This document shows, piece by piece, positions 1 to 7,765 of a DNA stretch of 64,000 bases (position 1 is its first letter; every line of letters starts with the position of its first letter). The notes under the pieces were generated by a model. The model had not been told where the DNA came from and did no database searches. It saw only the letters and a program-made list of their open reading frames with translations. The stretch is from assembly GCF_002807665.1 (NCBI RefSeq), contig NZ_PEAY01000004.1, positions 534,604 through 598,603 on the forward strand, read 5' to 3'. Source of the stretch: Neoalteromonas facilis. Its GTDB lineage: Bacteria > Pseudomonadota > Gammaproteobacteria > Enterobacterales > Alteromonadaceae. The position numbers and the translations under genes are program-made.

Positions 1-44
1 GTATTTCAAAGCGTATGCATATCTTTTTAGTCTAATGGAGTAGT

Positions 45-788
45 ATGAACCTACATCAATTGCGCACACAGCTGAGTCAAACGCGCTACACATTGCTGAT
101 AGCGGCAGTCATGTTGCTGATGATTTATTTTGGTTATCAGTTGGCGATGGTCAATGAGTATTTACTTGAACGTTCACTGGAGCAATCGCAGACGACATTA
201 CAAAACTTGTCGAATGAGAATGAGCGGGTGGTCAAACAAAAAAATGAACTCGCAGCGCAGCTCGAAATAGCGGAAATAACAAAAGAAAACCTAGAGCGTA
301 AACTACAAGAAGGGCTTGAGAGGGAATCTCGCTTGAAGGAGCAAATGGCGTTCTACCAGAAGGTCATTTCACCTGAGATTTCTAAAGATGGCTTTACCAT
401 AGACAGCATTCAAATTGCCCCTACCGCCAGTGACGATGTGTTGCAGTTGTCGATGATCCTGGTACAACAAATTCGTCTAAAAGCGGTGATCAATGGAGAG
501 CTCATTGTGAGTATTCACGGTAGTCTTGCAGGAGAGCCCTATACGTTGCACTTGAATAACCAGTACGAAAAAGCCAACAGTCCTCTGTTATACCGATTTA
601 AGTACTTTCAAATCGTGGATACTACATTTTCAGTGCCCAACGGTTTTATTCCTGAGAAGATGTTTGTTGAGACCGGCATTCGTCAGTACAAACGCTTTAA
701 GGGAACCTACAAACAAGAGTTTGATATCTTTCTAGCCGATGAAAACGAGTGGCAAATAGAGCCCTTAGGCTTTACTCAAGTGAACTAG
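45..788 (+). CDS. membrane-anchored coiled-coil protein, DUF6776-like
   Basis: A 247-residue protein of unknown function. Residues about 16-36 form one hydrophobic segment, followed by a strongly charged coiled coil (about 40-105, rich in E, K, Q and L) and a C-terminal globular part likely to be beta-rich. The topology suggests a single-pass inner-membrane protein with its coiled coil outside the cytoplasm. The position near erpA and upstream of anmK/mepM/tyrS resembles where DUF6776 proteins sit in Alteromonadales and Pseudomonadales, which is the basis of the family call. Its last 17 bases overlap the convergent gene ending at 772. The function is not known; the family assignment is from memory of context and architecture, not from a search. 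Confidence 0.75.
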   Translation: MNLHQLRTQLSQTRYTLLIAAVMLLMIYFGYQLAMVNEYLLERSLEQSQTTLQNLSNENERVVKQKNELAAQLEIAEITKENLERKLQEGLERESRLKEQMAFYQKVISPEISKDGFTIDSIQIAPTASDDVLQLSMILVQQIRLKAVINGELIVSIHGSLAGEPYTLHLNNQYEKANSPLLYRFKYFQIVDTTFSVPNGFIPEKMFVETGIRQYKRFKGTYKQEFDIFLADENEWQIEPLGFTQVN

Positions 789-1761
789 TGTTACGCGTTA
801 AGGTAGAGGATGAAGCAGAGTAGTTTTGCTCTTGGTTGCGTAGCGTTTTTTGAATGACGTGTTTAATTTCTTGCTGGGCATCTTGCGGTAGATAACGCAT
901 GTGAGTCTGGATAAATGACTCAGATTGATACAGTGTTTGTATCGCTTGATTCAGTGTCGCTATTGCTTTTCTTCCTGCGTTAGAATCTGAACATAAAAAG
1001 TGTCCAGTAACATATTTGGGGGCATTGGCGATTGCATATGAGCGGTAATCAACCGGAAGATCGCCATCAAATTGCAGAAATGCAGATGCTGGAAAAATCA
1101 GCGCGAACTGAATGCGTTTATTGGCAAAAATTGAAATGGCTCTTTCGTAGTAGGCGTCATTCGATAACACGACGCGCTGGTTATCAGCCAATTCCGCTAT
1201 TTGCTGATCAACCAGATTACCGTATGAATAATGTTGGGCGATAACCATGGCCGAATCTGCGTAAGCATCCAGTACTTGTTTTAAATTTTTAATTTCGCCT
1301 TGAGGTGTTAACAGTGTGGACTCTATTGGAGGTAACTCTGCTAGTTGATAAACACGCTGGGTTTGGAAAAAGTTGAGGGGTAATGAAAACAAATACTGTG
1401 CGTTTCTCTGCGGCGTTTTTATTCGATTTACTATACATATCGAATCATTTTTTTCCATAGCAAGTAACGAACGAGGCAAGGGCACAAAATCAACAGGAGC
1501 GTCATACTCTAGGTTATCCAACAACATTTGAACGGTATCTACGCCAATAGAGAATGGCGACGAATCAAGATTGACGCGTGAGGTCAGAAATTGGTTGTCA
1601 GAGTGAAGTCTTAATTTATCTATTGCCGTGTCAGTTTCTGCTGAAGCGCCAGAGGCTATAACAAACGCTATTGGCAACACTTTGAAGACTGACCATAAGC
1701 TGCCAGCGCGTTTGCTAAATGTGCACGTTAAAAAGGTAGCGATGGTTTTTTTTATATTCAT
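772..1761 (-). CDS. periplasmic solute-binding-like protein
   Basis: A 329-residue exported protein. A hydrophobic segment at about residues 24-40 ending in ASA suggests a signal peptide preceded by a rather long N-terminal region. The mature part has the loose pattern of family 3 extracellular solute-binding (amino-acid ABC transporter-like) proteins. No permease or ATPase gene is adjacent, so a transport role is doubtful. Alteromonadales carry many such solitary binding-protein-like genes. The next gene on the same strand is a shorter protein of the same general type 22 bases upstream, so the two are probably cotranscribed. Substrate unknown. Confidence 0.7.
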   Translation of the reverse strand: MNIKKTIATFLTCTFSKRAGSLWSVFKVLPIAFVIASGASAETDTAIDKLRLHSDNQFLTSRVNLDSSPFSIGVDTVQMLLDNLEYDAPVDFVPLPRSLLAMEKNDSICIVNRIKTPQRNAQYLFSLPLNFFQTQRVYQLAELPPIESTLLTPQGEIKNLKQVLDAYADSAMVIAQHYSYGNLVDQQIAELADNQRVVLSNDAYYERAISIFANKRIQFALIFPASAFLQFDGDLPVDYRSYAIANAPKYVTGHFLCSDSNAGRKAIATLNQAIQTLYQSESFIQTHMRYLPQDAQQEIKHVIQKTLRNQEQNYSASSSTLTRNTSSLE

Positions 1762-1783
1762 GTTTCACTTACCTAAAATAATC

Positions 1784-2479
1784 TCACTGGTGTAATCCCA
1801 AACAATCTTTTAGGCGCAAATAGTTAGGACTATTGCGAGCTAATGCAAGATATACCGGCCGAATACTAACACCTTTGTATTCAACGACGTGTTCAGCACC
1901 TAATTGTTCAATTTCGTAGTCTAAGACTTCTTTCACGCCGAAAATAAAATCCACACGTCTCTTCTCCAGCATGCCAATCGCTTGCTTAAAATCGGCAACC
2001 TCATAGACTTTGGCGTCATCCAATTCGGTAGTGGAGTACTCAAACGAACGTAATGTAGCGACCGAAGATCGAGCCAGCTCGGGCGCTTGTTGTGTGAGCG
2101 CATGCTGATACAAACTGACTTTAACGTTGCTCACGGGCTCTAACGAATAATCTAAATAGGCTTCTCTCTCTTTGGAGTAGAGTGAAGGAAATAATGCGTC
2201 TACTACACCTGTTTCAGCCATATGCAGTGCTCTTGCCCAGTTGATAATGAGCCATGATGGTGCCAGTCCATGATCCGCTAAAAACGTTTCAGTGCTACTT
2301 TGCAATACGCCAGTGAGTGTATTTTCTTTGTCCAAAACTAAAGGGGGAACCGGAGCAGAGGCTATCGACACTTTTTCATTGCAAGGGACGTTAGCATGCG
2401 CAGTCGAAACTATGATGAACGCAGACATAATCGTCGATAGTGGCTTTAAAATCATGTTGTGTAGTGTAGGTGCATCCAT
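1784..2479 (-). CDS. small periplasmic solute-binding-like protein (family 3 type)
   Basis: A 231-residue exported protein with a signal peptide ending near residue 29 (STAHA|N). The body carries features of family 3 solute-binding proteins: a first strand followed by a PPL segment, a WxRAL motif near residue 83, and a 'DALFP' hinge-like region. Two cysteines (near residue 33 and near the C terminus) could form a disulfide. It lies just upstream of a second protein of the same type and no transporter genes accompany it. The start is uncertain: in-frame ATGs at 2479 and 2455 both lack a good ribosome binding site, and either would keep the signal peptide. Confidence 0.7.
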   Translation of the reverse strand: MDAPTLHNMILKPLSTIMSAFIIVSTAHANVPCNEKVSIASAPVPPLVLDKENTLTGVLQSSTETFLADHGLAPSWLIINWARALHMAETGVVDALFPSLYSKEREAYLDYSLEPVSNVKVSLYQHALTQQAPELARSSVATLRSFEYSTTELDDAKVYEVADFKQAIGMLEKRRVDFIFGVKEVLDYEIEQLGAEHVVEYKGVSIRPVYLALARNSPNYLRLKDCLGLHQ

Positions 2480-2681
2480 ATGTCGTGCAGACTGTTCCTT
2501 TACAGTGGCTATAATAGCCCTTTTAGCTCGTATTAATTGGTCGATAAGTATACAACGAATTGCGCTTAATGAAGAATTAAAATACGCGGAACGTGTAGAA
2601 TACTTGATTAGATTAGTAGGTTATTAGATAATTCAGCGCATAACGTCAATGTCTTCGACAAGCGTATTTAAGAGGTAAAAA

Positions 2682-3026
2682 GTGTCAGTTGAAAGTGCAA
2701 TGCCAATCGAGTTTTCAGACGCCGCAGCGGCAAAAGTAAAGAGCCTAATAGAGGAAGAAGAGAACCCGAGTCTAAAGCTTCGCGTTTATATTACTGGCGG
2801 TGGTTGCTCAGGTTTTCAATACGGCTTTACGTTTGATGAAAATGTGAATGACGACGATATGACGATTGAAAAAGACACTGTAACCTTAGTCGTCGATCCG
2901 ATGAGTCTGCAGTACCTTGTTGGGGGTGTGGTTGACTATACTGAAGGGTTAGATGGCTCTCGGTTTATTGTGAATAACCCGAATGCAACAACAACCTGCG
3001 GTTGCGGGGCAAGTTTCAGCGTATAA
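2682..3026 (+). CDS. erpA: iron-sulfur cluster insertion protein ErpA (A-type carrier)
   Basis: A 114-residue A-type Fe-S carrier that delivers clusters to apoproteins such as the isoprenoid enzymes IspG/IspH. The three cluster-ligand cysteines of the family are present: C42 in [10 protein letters not shown] and C106/C108 in the C-terminal CGCG. Length and sequence fit ErpA better than IscA. The start is a GTG at 2682 preceded by AGAGG at a suitable distance. The 200-base gap upstream holds no recognisable gene. It is monocistronic as far as can be seen; the next gene in the same direction starts 75 bases downstream. Confidence 0.95.
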   Translation: MSVESAMPIEFSDAAAAKVKSLIEEEENPSLKLRVYITGGGCSGFQYGFTFDENVNDDDMTIEKDTVTLVVDPMSLQYLVGGVVDYTEGLDGSRFIVNNPNATTTCGCGASFSV

Positions 3027-3101
3027 ACATTGTATTCGGTTGCCGTAACTGAATAGCAACTGCTAAGCTTGTAGGCATGTGTTTATACCTACATTTTTGA
3101 T

Positions 3102-3677
3102 ATGAAGCTATACGGTTCAACGACATCTCCTTTCGTCCGCAGATTACGCATGTGGCTAGCCAACACAGAGCATGAATTTATCAACATGCAGATCTTTGAC
3201 GGCCCTGACCGGCAGCTATTAGCACAGCGCAATCCAGCCATGAAAATTCCTATGCTGGAAGATAATGGCAATATTATTTTTGATTCTAGAGTTATCTTTC
3301 GTTATCTCACTGATAAATTTGATTACCCAGCGCCCAGTTGGGAGCAAGAAAACCAGCTCACCGTTATTGATGCAGTAAACGATTCTCTCGTACAAATTTT
3401 GCTACTAAAACGTTCAGATTTTGATACTGACGCTGATCACATGTATTTTAGGATCCAGCGAGAACGCATTGATACCAGCCTGCAACATCTTGATGATTTG
3501 GTTGCAAAGGGCGTGTTCAGTGATTGGAATTATCCAGCCATCTGCTTATTCTGCTTGATTGACTGGATAGAGTTTCGAACCTTGCACGACTTGTCCAATG
3601 TTGCGAATTTACGCGCGTTTCATCAACAAAATGAGGATCGCATTGAAGTTACAGCAACCGATCCTCGTAGAGACTAA
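3102..3677 (+). CDS. glutathione S-transferase family protein
   Basis: A 191-residue GST-fold protein. The N terminus (KLYGSTTSPFVRR, residues 2-14) is the thioredoxin-like strand and helix with a serine-rich active site. The cis-proline segment (KIPMLED, about 48-54) and the 'I-F-DSRVI-RYL' segment (about 58-68) are the glutathione-binding region. The remainder is a helical C-terminal domain. No catalytic cysteine of the glutaredoxin type is present. Substrate unknown. The stop codon abuts that of the convergent gene on the other strand. Confidence 0.85.
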   Translation: MKLYGSTTSPFVRRLRMWLANTEHEFINMQIFDGPDRQLLAQRNPAMKIPMLEDNGNIIFDSRVIFRYLTDKFDYPAPSWEQENQLTVIDAVNDSLVQILLLKRSDFDTDADHMYFRIQRERIDTSLQHLDDLVAKGVFSDWNYPAICLFCLIDWIEFRTLHDLSNVANLRAFHQQNEDRIEVTATDPRRD

Positions 3678-4277
3678 TTATTGGTCGGCTCCCCATGGAG
3701 CAGGCGGAGCTTCAATCGGTTGAGTCAGATCAAAGTCAACTTTGAACTCTCTTGCAGGACGGTACATGCGATAAGTGAATTGTTCTGGGTATAGAAATAT
3801 TTGCCAGACGTTATCCATGGATTGCGGGATCTTCTGATCGGCAAATAGCTGTTTCGTATATTCGTCAGCCGGAAAAGATTGAACGCTGTCGTAACCGATT
3901 GATGTCGTTGTACCGCCGTATTGAGTTAGCGTGTCTTCAGAACCATCTTTGTGACGATGGTCATGTTTCAGTGACAAACCATATTGGTCGTAACGGATTA
4001 CCCAAGTCCGTGATCGATCCTCCCCTACGTGAAAAGGAATGCGAATTTCTTCTTCATTACACTCACGCACGTGCATCACAAGCTCCTGTCCTTGAAACGC
4101 ATCTCCTTGTGGAGTATCGACACTTATTTTGCCTGCGTATGCCTTGCCGCAATGTGTTTTTAACTGATTAAAAAAATCGTGTGCAGGAGATTTAGCCTGC
4201 GATGGTAGCGCTATCACAAGCGCACTGATACCTAAATAGATAGCCGAAATTGAATGAAAGTAAGTCAAACGCTTCAA
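3678..4277 (-). CDS. secreted protein of unknown function
   Basis: A 199-residue protein not assigned to a family. The N terminus is a clear signal peptide (basic start, hydrophobic core about residues 9-25, cleavage near SQA|K at 28). The mature protein has two cysteines (C43 and C73) that could form a disulfide, several histidines around 'KHDHRHKDG', and no membrane segment. The start is TTG at 4277; AGGA about 8 bases upstream supports it, and that AGGA lies in the last codons of the upstream dehydrogenase gene, so the two are probably translationally coupled. The function cannot be inferred. Confidence 0.75.
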   Translation of the reverse strand: MKRLTYFHSISAIYLGISALVIALPSQAKSPAHDFFNQLKTHCGKAYAGKISVDTPQGDAFQGQELVMHVRECNEEEIRIPFHVGEDRSRTWVIRYDQYGLSLKHDHRHKDGSEDTLTQYGGTTTSIGYDSVQSFPADEYTKQLFADQKIPQSMDNVWQIFLYPEQFTYRMYRPAREFKVDFDLTQPIEAPPAPWGADQ

Positions 4278-4279
4278 AG

Positions 4280-5230
4280 TTAATATCCTTTTTTGAAATC
4301 AATACTGTATTGCAATGTCGTATTCGCGCGCCATCGTTGATAATTCTCGATAAACACACGAAAGACATCTTTGGGGTTAGAAATCGCAGCGGTATGCTGC
4401 GTTATCCAGACATATGGGTTTTCCCAATATGGATGGGCTTCGGGCAGTGGTTCTTGCTCAAATACATCCAGTACGGCAGCTTTCAGCTGCCGTGCGTTTA
4501 ATGCTGACAGGAGCGCCTGTTCAACGACGGTGTTACCTCGTCCCGCATTGATCAGAACACAATGCGGCGGTAATTGTGCCAAGAAAGCTTTATCAATTAA
4601 GCCTTGTGTTTGCGGTGTATCGGGCAACAGCGAAATGACAAAGTCGAGCCCGTTGGCAAAGTTTAATAAATCAGAAATAGGGTAGAGCTCATCATAAGCG
4701 TCCGAGCTGGTACCTGAACGGTTTAATCCCACCACGGTCGCACCAAACATCTTGAGTGCAGGCAATAGGGAGGATGCCATGCTACCCGCCCCCAAAATTC
4801 CAATACGCTTGTGCATTAACGTATCCACTTTTGGCTGCGACCAGTTACGCGGTTTTTCGCTTTGAAGTCCGCCTAGTCGAGGGTGAAATATATCGATTGA
4901 ACGGATGAAATAGAGCAAATAGGCCATTACATATTCGCGGATAGCCGTGCCAAAGATGCCCCTAGCAGCGGTCAGCAGATAATCCTGTTTAGCTAACTTA
5001 ACCAGTGGCGCATTGCCCGCCCAAGTAGACTGTAACCAAACCAAGTTGTCGCAATGAGGAACAATTTGCAGTGCCAAGTCGGGTTCACTGAGTAAGATCT
5101 CCACACGTGAACAATCAATATCTTCTGGTTTTTTCTCGATCTGGACAAGCTCAGGTAATGGCCCACGGGTAGACTTTAATAACTGTTCATAATGAGCGGC
5201 ATCACGGCTCAATATCGTAAGCGTAGTCAT
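4280..5230 (-). CDS. D-2-hydroxyacid dehydrogenase (NAD(P)-binding, GhrA-like)
   Basis: A 316-residue member of the D-isomer-specific 2-hydroxyacid dehydrogenase family. The Rossmann fingerprint GILGAGS is at about residues 144-150. The catalytic arginine is in 'INAGRGN', followed by the acidic residue in 'DVFEQEPLP' and the histidine in 'ITQHTAA'. Length and pattern resemble glyoxylate/hydroxypyruvate reductase A, but substrate cannot be decided from sequence. The start ATG at 5230 has AAGG upstream. The gene is followed after two bases by a secreted unknown protein in the same operon. Confidence 0.88.
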   Translation of the reverse strand: MTTLTILSRDAAHYEQLLKSTRGPLPELVQIEKKPEDIDCSRVEILLSEPDLALQIVPHCDNLVWLQSTWAGNAPLVKLAKQDYLLTAARGIFGTAIREYVMAYLLYFIRSIDIFHPRLGGLQSEKPRNWSQPKVDTLMHKRIGILGAGSMASSLLPALKMFGATVVGLNRSGTSSDAYDELYPISDLLNFANGLDFVISLLPDTPQTQGLIDKAFLAQLPPHCVLINAGRGNTVVEQALLSALNARQLKAAVLDVFEQEPLPEAHPYWENPYVWITQHTAAISNPKDVFRVFIENYQRWRANTTLQYSIDFKKGY

Positions 5231-5372
5231 TGGTAATTACCTTGTGGGTCTGCTTGCGTCGCTAAAATAGTGAAACGTAGTGTGCCTGAGTAAAGATTAG
5301 TTGCCTAGTAGTCGCTGATTATTTCGTGCCGGCAGAATAAAATTCGTTCACAAAAGATTAAAAACGAAATAT

Positions 5373-5389
5373 ATTCAACGAATGTGAAT
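5373..5389. promoter_or_regulatory. inverted repeat upstream of PLP enzyme
   Basis: ATTCA-N7-TGAAT is a perfect 5+5 inverted repeat ending 14 bases before the ATG at 5404. A related ATTCGTT occurs at 5342-5348 and pairs with AACGAAT at 5377-5383. These could be operator half-sites or a leader hairpin; no regulator can be named. Confidence 0.3.
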
Positions 5390-5403
5390 CTGAGAGAATA
5401 ATT

Positions 5404-7206
5404 ATGACAAACAATCCGCAGGAACTAGATAAAACGCTCATGCAGGCTAAGACCCTGTCGCCAAAACGAAATACGACACAGGCTACATCGATCAAATCGT
5501 TGGTGGATGAGCAATTGACACATTTTGGTATTTCTCGAGACAGTGATTATGGTAAAGCGCTAGCGGATGCTGCCGAACATTTGTATCAGAGCCAAGCGAG
5601 TGTTATGCAGTTGTGGGACATTACTCAGCAAACACTCAGTCAAATTGGCCAGCAAGAAAAGGTTGCTTACTTCAATGCAAAGAAGTTCTTATCGTTTCAA
5701 ATTACTAAGATCTTAGATTCACTACAGAACCCGTTTAGAGCAACGTATCAAGCTTTGTCCTCTAGTGATACTACCGCTGGTAAGTCGCATTACCCTCTAT
5801 TCGATAATGTGACCGCGTTGTTCTCCGCAACACCGGTTGTGGTTAGAACGGCAACGTATGTCTATGCCTGTACAGAATGGGTTGATGATGCATTCCAAGG
5901 TAAAGAGTCTACCCACCAGATTTATTCACGCTTGTTAAACCCGACTAACATTTCATTAGCCAACGCGATTGTTGACATGGAAGCAGGTCCACATGCCGCT
6001 GAATATCTGGCGTGGAACTTCAACTCGGGTATGGCTGCAATAGATGCGTTGTTGTCAAACGTATTAACCCACGGTGATGTGCTGGTGGTTTCGCGCAATG
6101 TATATGGTGGTGTATATCAACTACTACATGATTATTTTGCGCGAGAAAATCGTATGGATATTCAGTTGGTGTGGTTTGATGGCTACACAGCAGAAGAGTT
6201 TGAAGCGTGTTTCAAACAAGCGCAAAAAACGCATGCAGACCGATTAAAAGACGGTAAATCATTGCATGTTTATTTGGAATCTCCTTGTAACCCACATGGA
6301 TACGTACTGGATATCCCTGGTATTACCCGAATCTCGCATCAACACGATGCCTTGGTGATGTTGGACAGCACATTGGCGACGCCGGTGTTATCACAGCCGT
6401 TACAGCATGAAGACAAAGACGCTCGACCAGACTATGTGGTTCACAGTTATACAAAAGATATCTGTGGTACAGGTGCGACAACGGCGGGTGTGGTTATTGG
6501 CGAAGCCTATCGTATGTTCCAGTCTAAAGGAGACTGCGTAAACGGTTGGGACTGGTCACGCACCATGTTCTGGGATGTTTATTATATCAAAGGTGCATTC
6601 TTAGATTCTGAGAAAGCATTTGATGTGCTAACAGGCATGAAAACATTGCCGCAACGTATTATGACTAAAGTCATCAATACGAAAGTGTTTACTCAATTTT
6701 TGAATGCGCACCCAGCGTTTAACGTCAATTCAAATGCATTGGACGGTCATAAGAATGCTGGACTAAGAAAAGACACCATGAACCATGGCTGGCCATGCAG
6801 TTTGTTTACGGTTGATATGGAGTCAGCGGCAATGGATCGTGATACGTTTGTGCGCTTCTTCGATGCCTTAGAGCCAGCATTTGGTCATCAGGTAAGCATT
6901 GGCCAAACCAATACTATCATTCTATGCCCAGCATTAACGTCTCATAGTGAGCTAAGTGAAGCAGAGCAGCACAAAGCGCAAATTTTCATGACAACAATGC
7001 GTATTGCAATGGGGACTGACAACGTGAAGGCGCTGATCGCTCACTTTATCAATGCCGCTAAATTGCATATCGATCCAAGTGTAGAAGGCTTCTCTTCTCA
7101 ATTTATGTCTGCTGATGAAATTGAGGCCCTATTTAGCAAAACGGCTATGGAAGTGAGTCAGCAGTATTTTGATTCGATGCCACGTATCGAAACATTAATG
7201 CAGTAA
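5404..7206 (+). CDS. PLP-dependent Cys/Met-metabolism family enzyme, N-terminally extended
   Basis: A 600-residue fold-type I PLP enzyme related to cystathionine gamma-synthase, beta-lyase and methionine gamma-lyase. The PLP lysine is K351 in HSYTKD, the cofactor aspartate is in 'VMLDSTLATP', and the 'LESPCNPHG' segment matches the family's ESP-NP motif. About 150 residues precede the catalytic fold, making it about 200 residues longer than the usual 390-400. The extra N-terminal part is helical and has no recognised domain. No methionine or cysteine biosynthesis genes adjoin it, so the reaction (synthase, lyase or transsulfuration) is open. A strong terminator follows. Confidence 0.85.
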   Translation: MTNNPQELDKTLMQAKTLSPKRNTTQATSIKSLVDEQLTHFGISRDSDYGKALADAAEHLYQSQASVMQLWDITQQTLSQIGQQEKVAYFNAKKFLSFQITKILDSLQNPFRATYQALSSSDTTAGKSHYPLFDNVTALFSATPVVVRTATYVYACTEWVDDAFQGKESTHQIYSRLLNPTNISLANAIVDMEAGPHAAEYLAWNFNSGMAAIDALLSNVLTHGDVLVVSRNVYGGVYQLLHDYFARENRMDIQLVWFDGYTAEEFEACFKQAQKTHADRLKDGKSLHVYLESPCNPHGYVLDIPGITRISHQHDALVMLDSTLATPVLSQPLQHEDKDARPDYVVHSYTKDICGTGATTAGVVIGEAYRMFQSKGDCVNGWDWSRTMFWDVYYIKGAFLDSEKAFDVLTGMKTLPQRIMTKVINTKVFTQFLNAHPAFNVNSNALDGHKNAGLRKDTMNHGWPCSLFTVDMESAAMDRDTFVRFFDALEPAFGHQVSIGQTNTIILCPALTSHSELSEAEQHKAQIFMTTMRIAMGTDNVKALIAHFINAAKLHIDPSVEGFSSQFMSADEIEALFSKTAMEVSQQYFDSMPRIETLMQ

Positions 7207-7227
7207 TAACGCACTACTTAAAATAAG

Positions 7228-7254
7228 AAGAGCACTTTTAGTGCTCTTTTTTTT
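7228..7254 (+). terminator. rho-independent terminator after the PLP enzyme
   Basis: AGAGCAC and GTGCTCT form a 7-bp stem around a TTTTA loop, followed by an uninterrupted run of eight T. Confidence 0.9.
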
Positions 7255-7326
7255 GTCTAACCGATCTTGTACACAAGCAGACAGCCGATATAGTAATAGT
7301 TTGATTATTTCTATGTAGGACCCGCT

Positions 7327-7764
7327 ATGAGTCAGTTGTCTTTAACTATCACTTTGCATGCACCTGTCGAAAAAGTGTTTGCCGCCTTTTCACAGCCGGA
7401 ACAACTTGTGCAATGGTTTGCGCCAGGTGATGCTGTGGTAGTTCAAGTAATGTCTAGTTTCACTGAAGGCGGCAAATATACCTTAACGATGCAAGAGTCA
7501 TCGGGTCAGCAGTTCCAGCTCATTGGGCAATATATGCAAATAGAAGAAAACGCTCACTTGCGTTATTCATGGGCGTGGGCTGATACATTGGAAGATACGC
7601 TGATCACCGAAGTAGACGTGGTATTTGTTGAAGCCGATCCAAATACCACCTCGCTTACATTAACCCACAGTGGATTTGTTAATGACGCGGAGCGCGACCA
7701 GCATCAACATGGCTGGATAGATTGCCTCGAGAAGCTGTCGCGCTTAATGCTATCAAGTGATTAA
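7327..7764 (+). CDS. SRPBCC / AHSA1-like domain protein
   Basis: A 145-residue single-domain protein of the START/Bet v1-like SRPBCC superfamily, nearest in pattern to the activator of Hsp90 ATPase (AHSA1) group. Seen are the opening 'ITLHAPVEKVFAAFSQPEQL-QWF' strand-helix segment, a central beta sheet, and the C-terminal 'SLTLTHSGF' strand and long helix ending with 'HGWIDCLEKL'. Such proteins bind hydrophobic ligands or act in stress responses; no ligand can be named. It is flanked by a terminator upstream and a convergent gene ending two bases downstream. Confidence 0.85.
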   Translation: MSQLSLTITLHAPVEKVFAAFSQPEQLVQWFAPGDAVVVQVMSSFTEGGKYTLTMQESSGQQFQLIGQYMQIEENAHLRYSWAWADTLEDTLITEVDVVFVEADPNTTSLTLTHSGFVNDAERDQHQHGWIDCLEKLSRLMLSSD

Positions 7765-7765
7765 C

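Noticed and set aside
1-44. Possible C-terminal end of an upstream gene before the first CDS
   Set aside because: All three frames are open to a stop between 30 and 43, so no frame can be chosen; the residues match no gene I recognise.
2292-2627. Open frame of 111 codons on the plus strand
   Set aside because: It runs opposite the exported binding-protein gene and extends into its promoter; no ribosome binding site and a composition typical of an antisense shadow.
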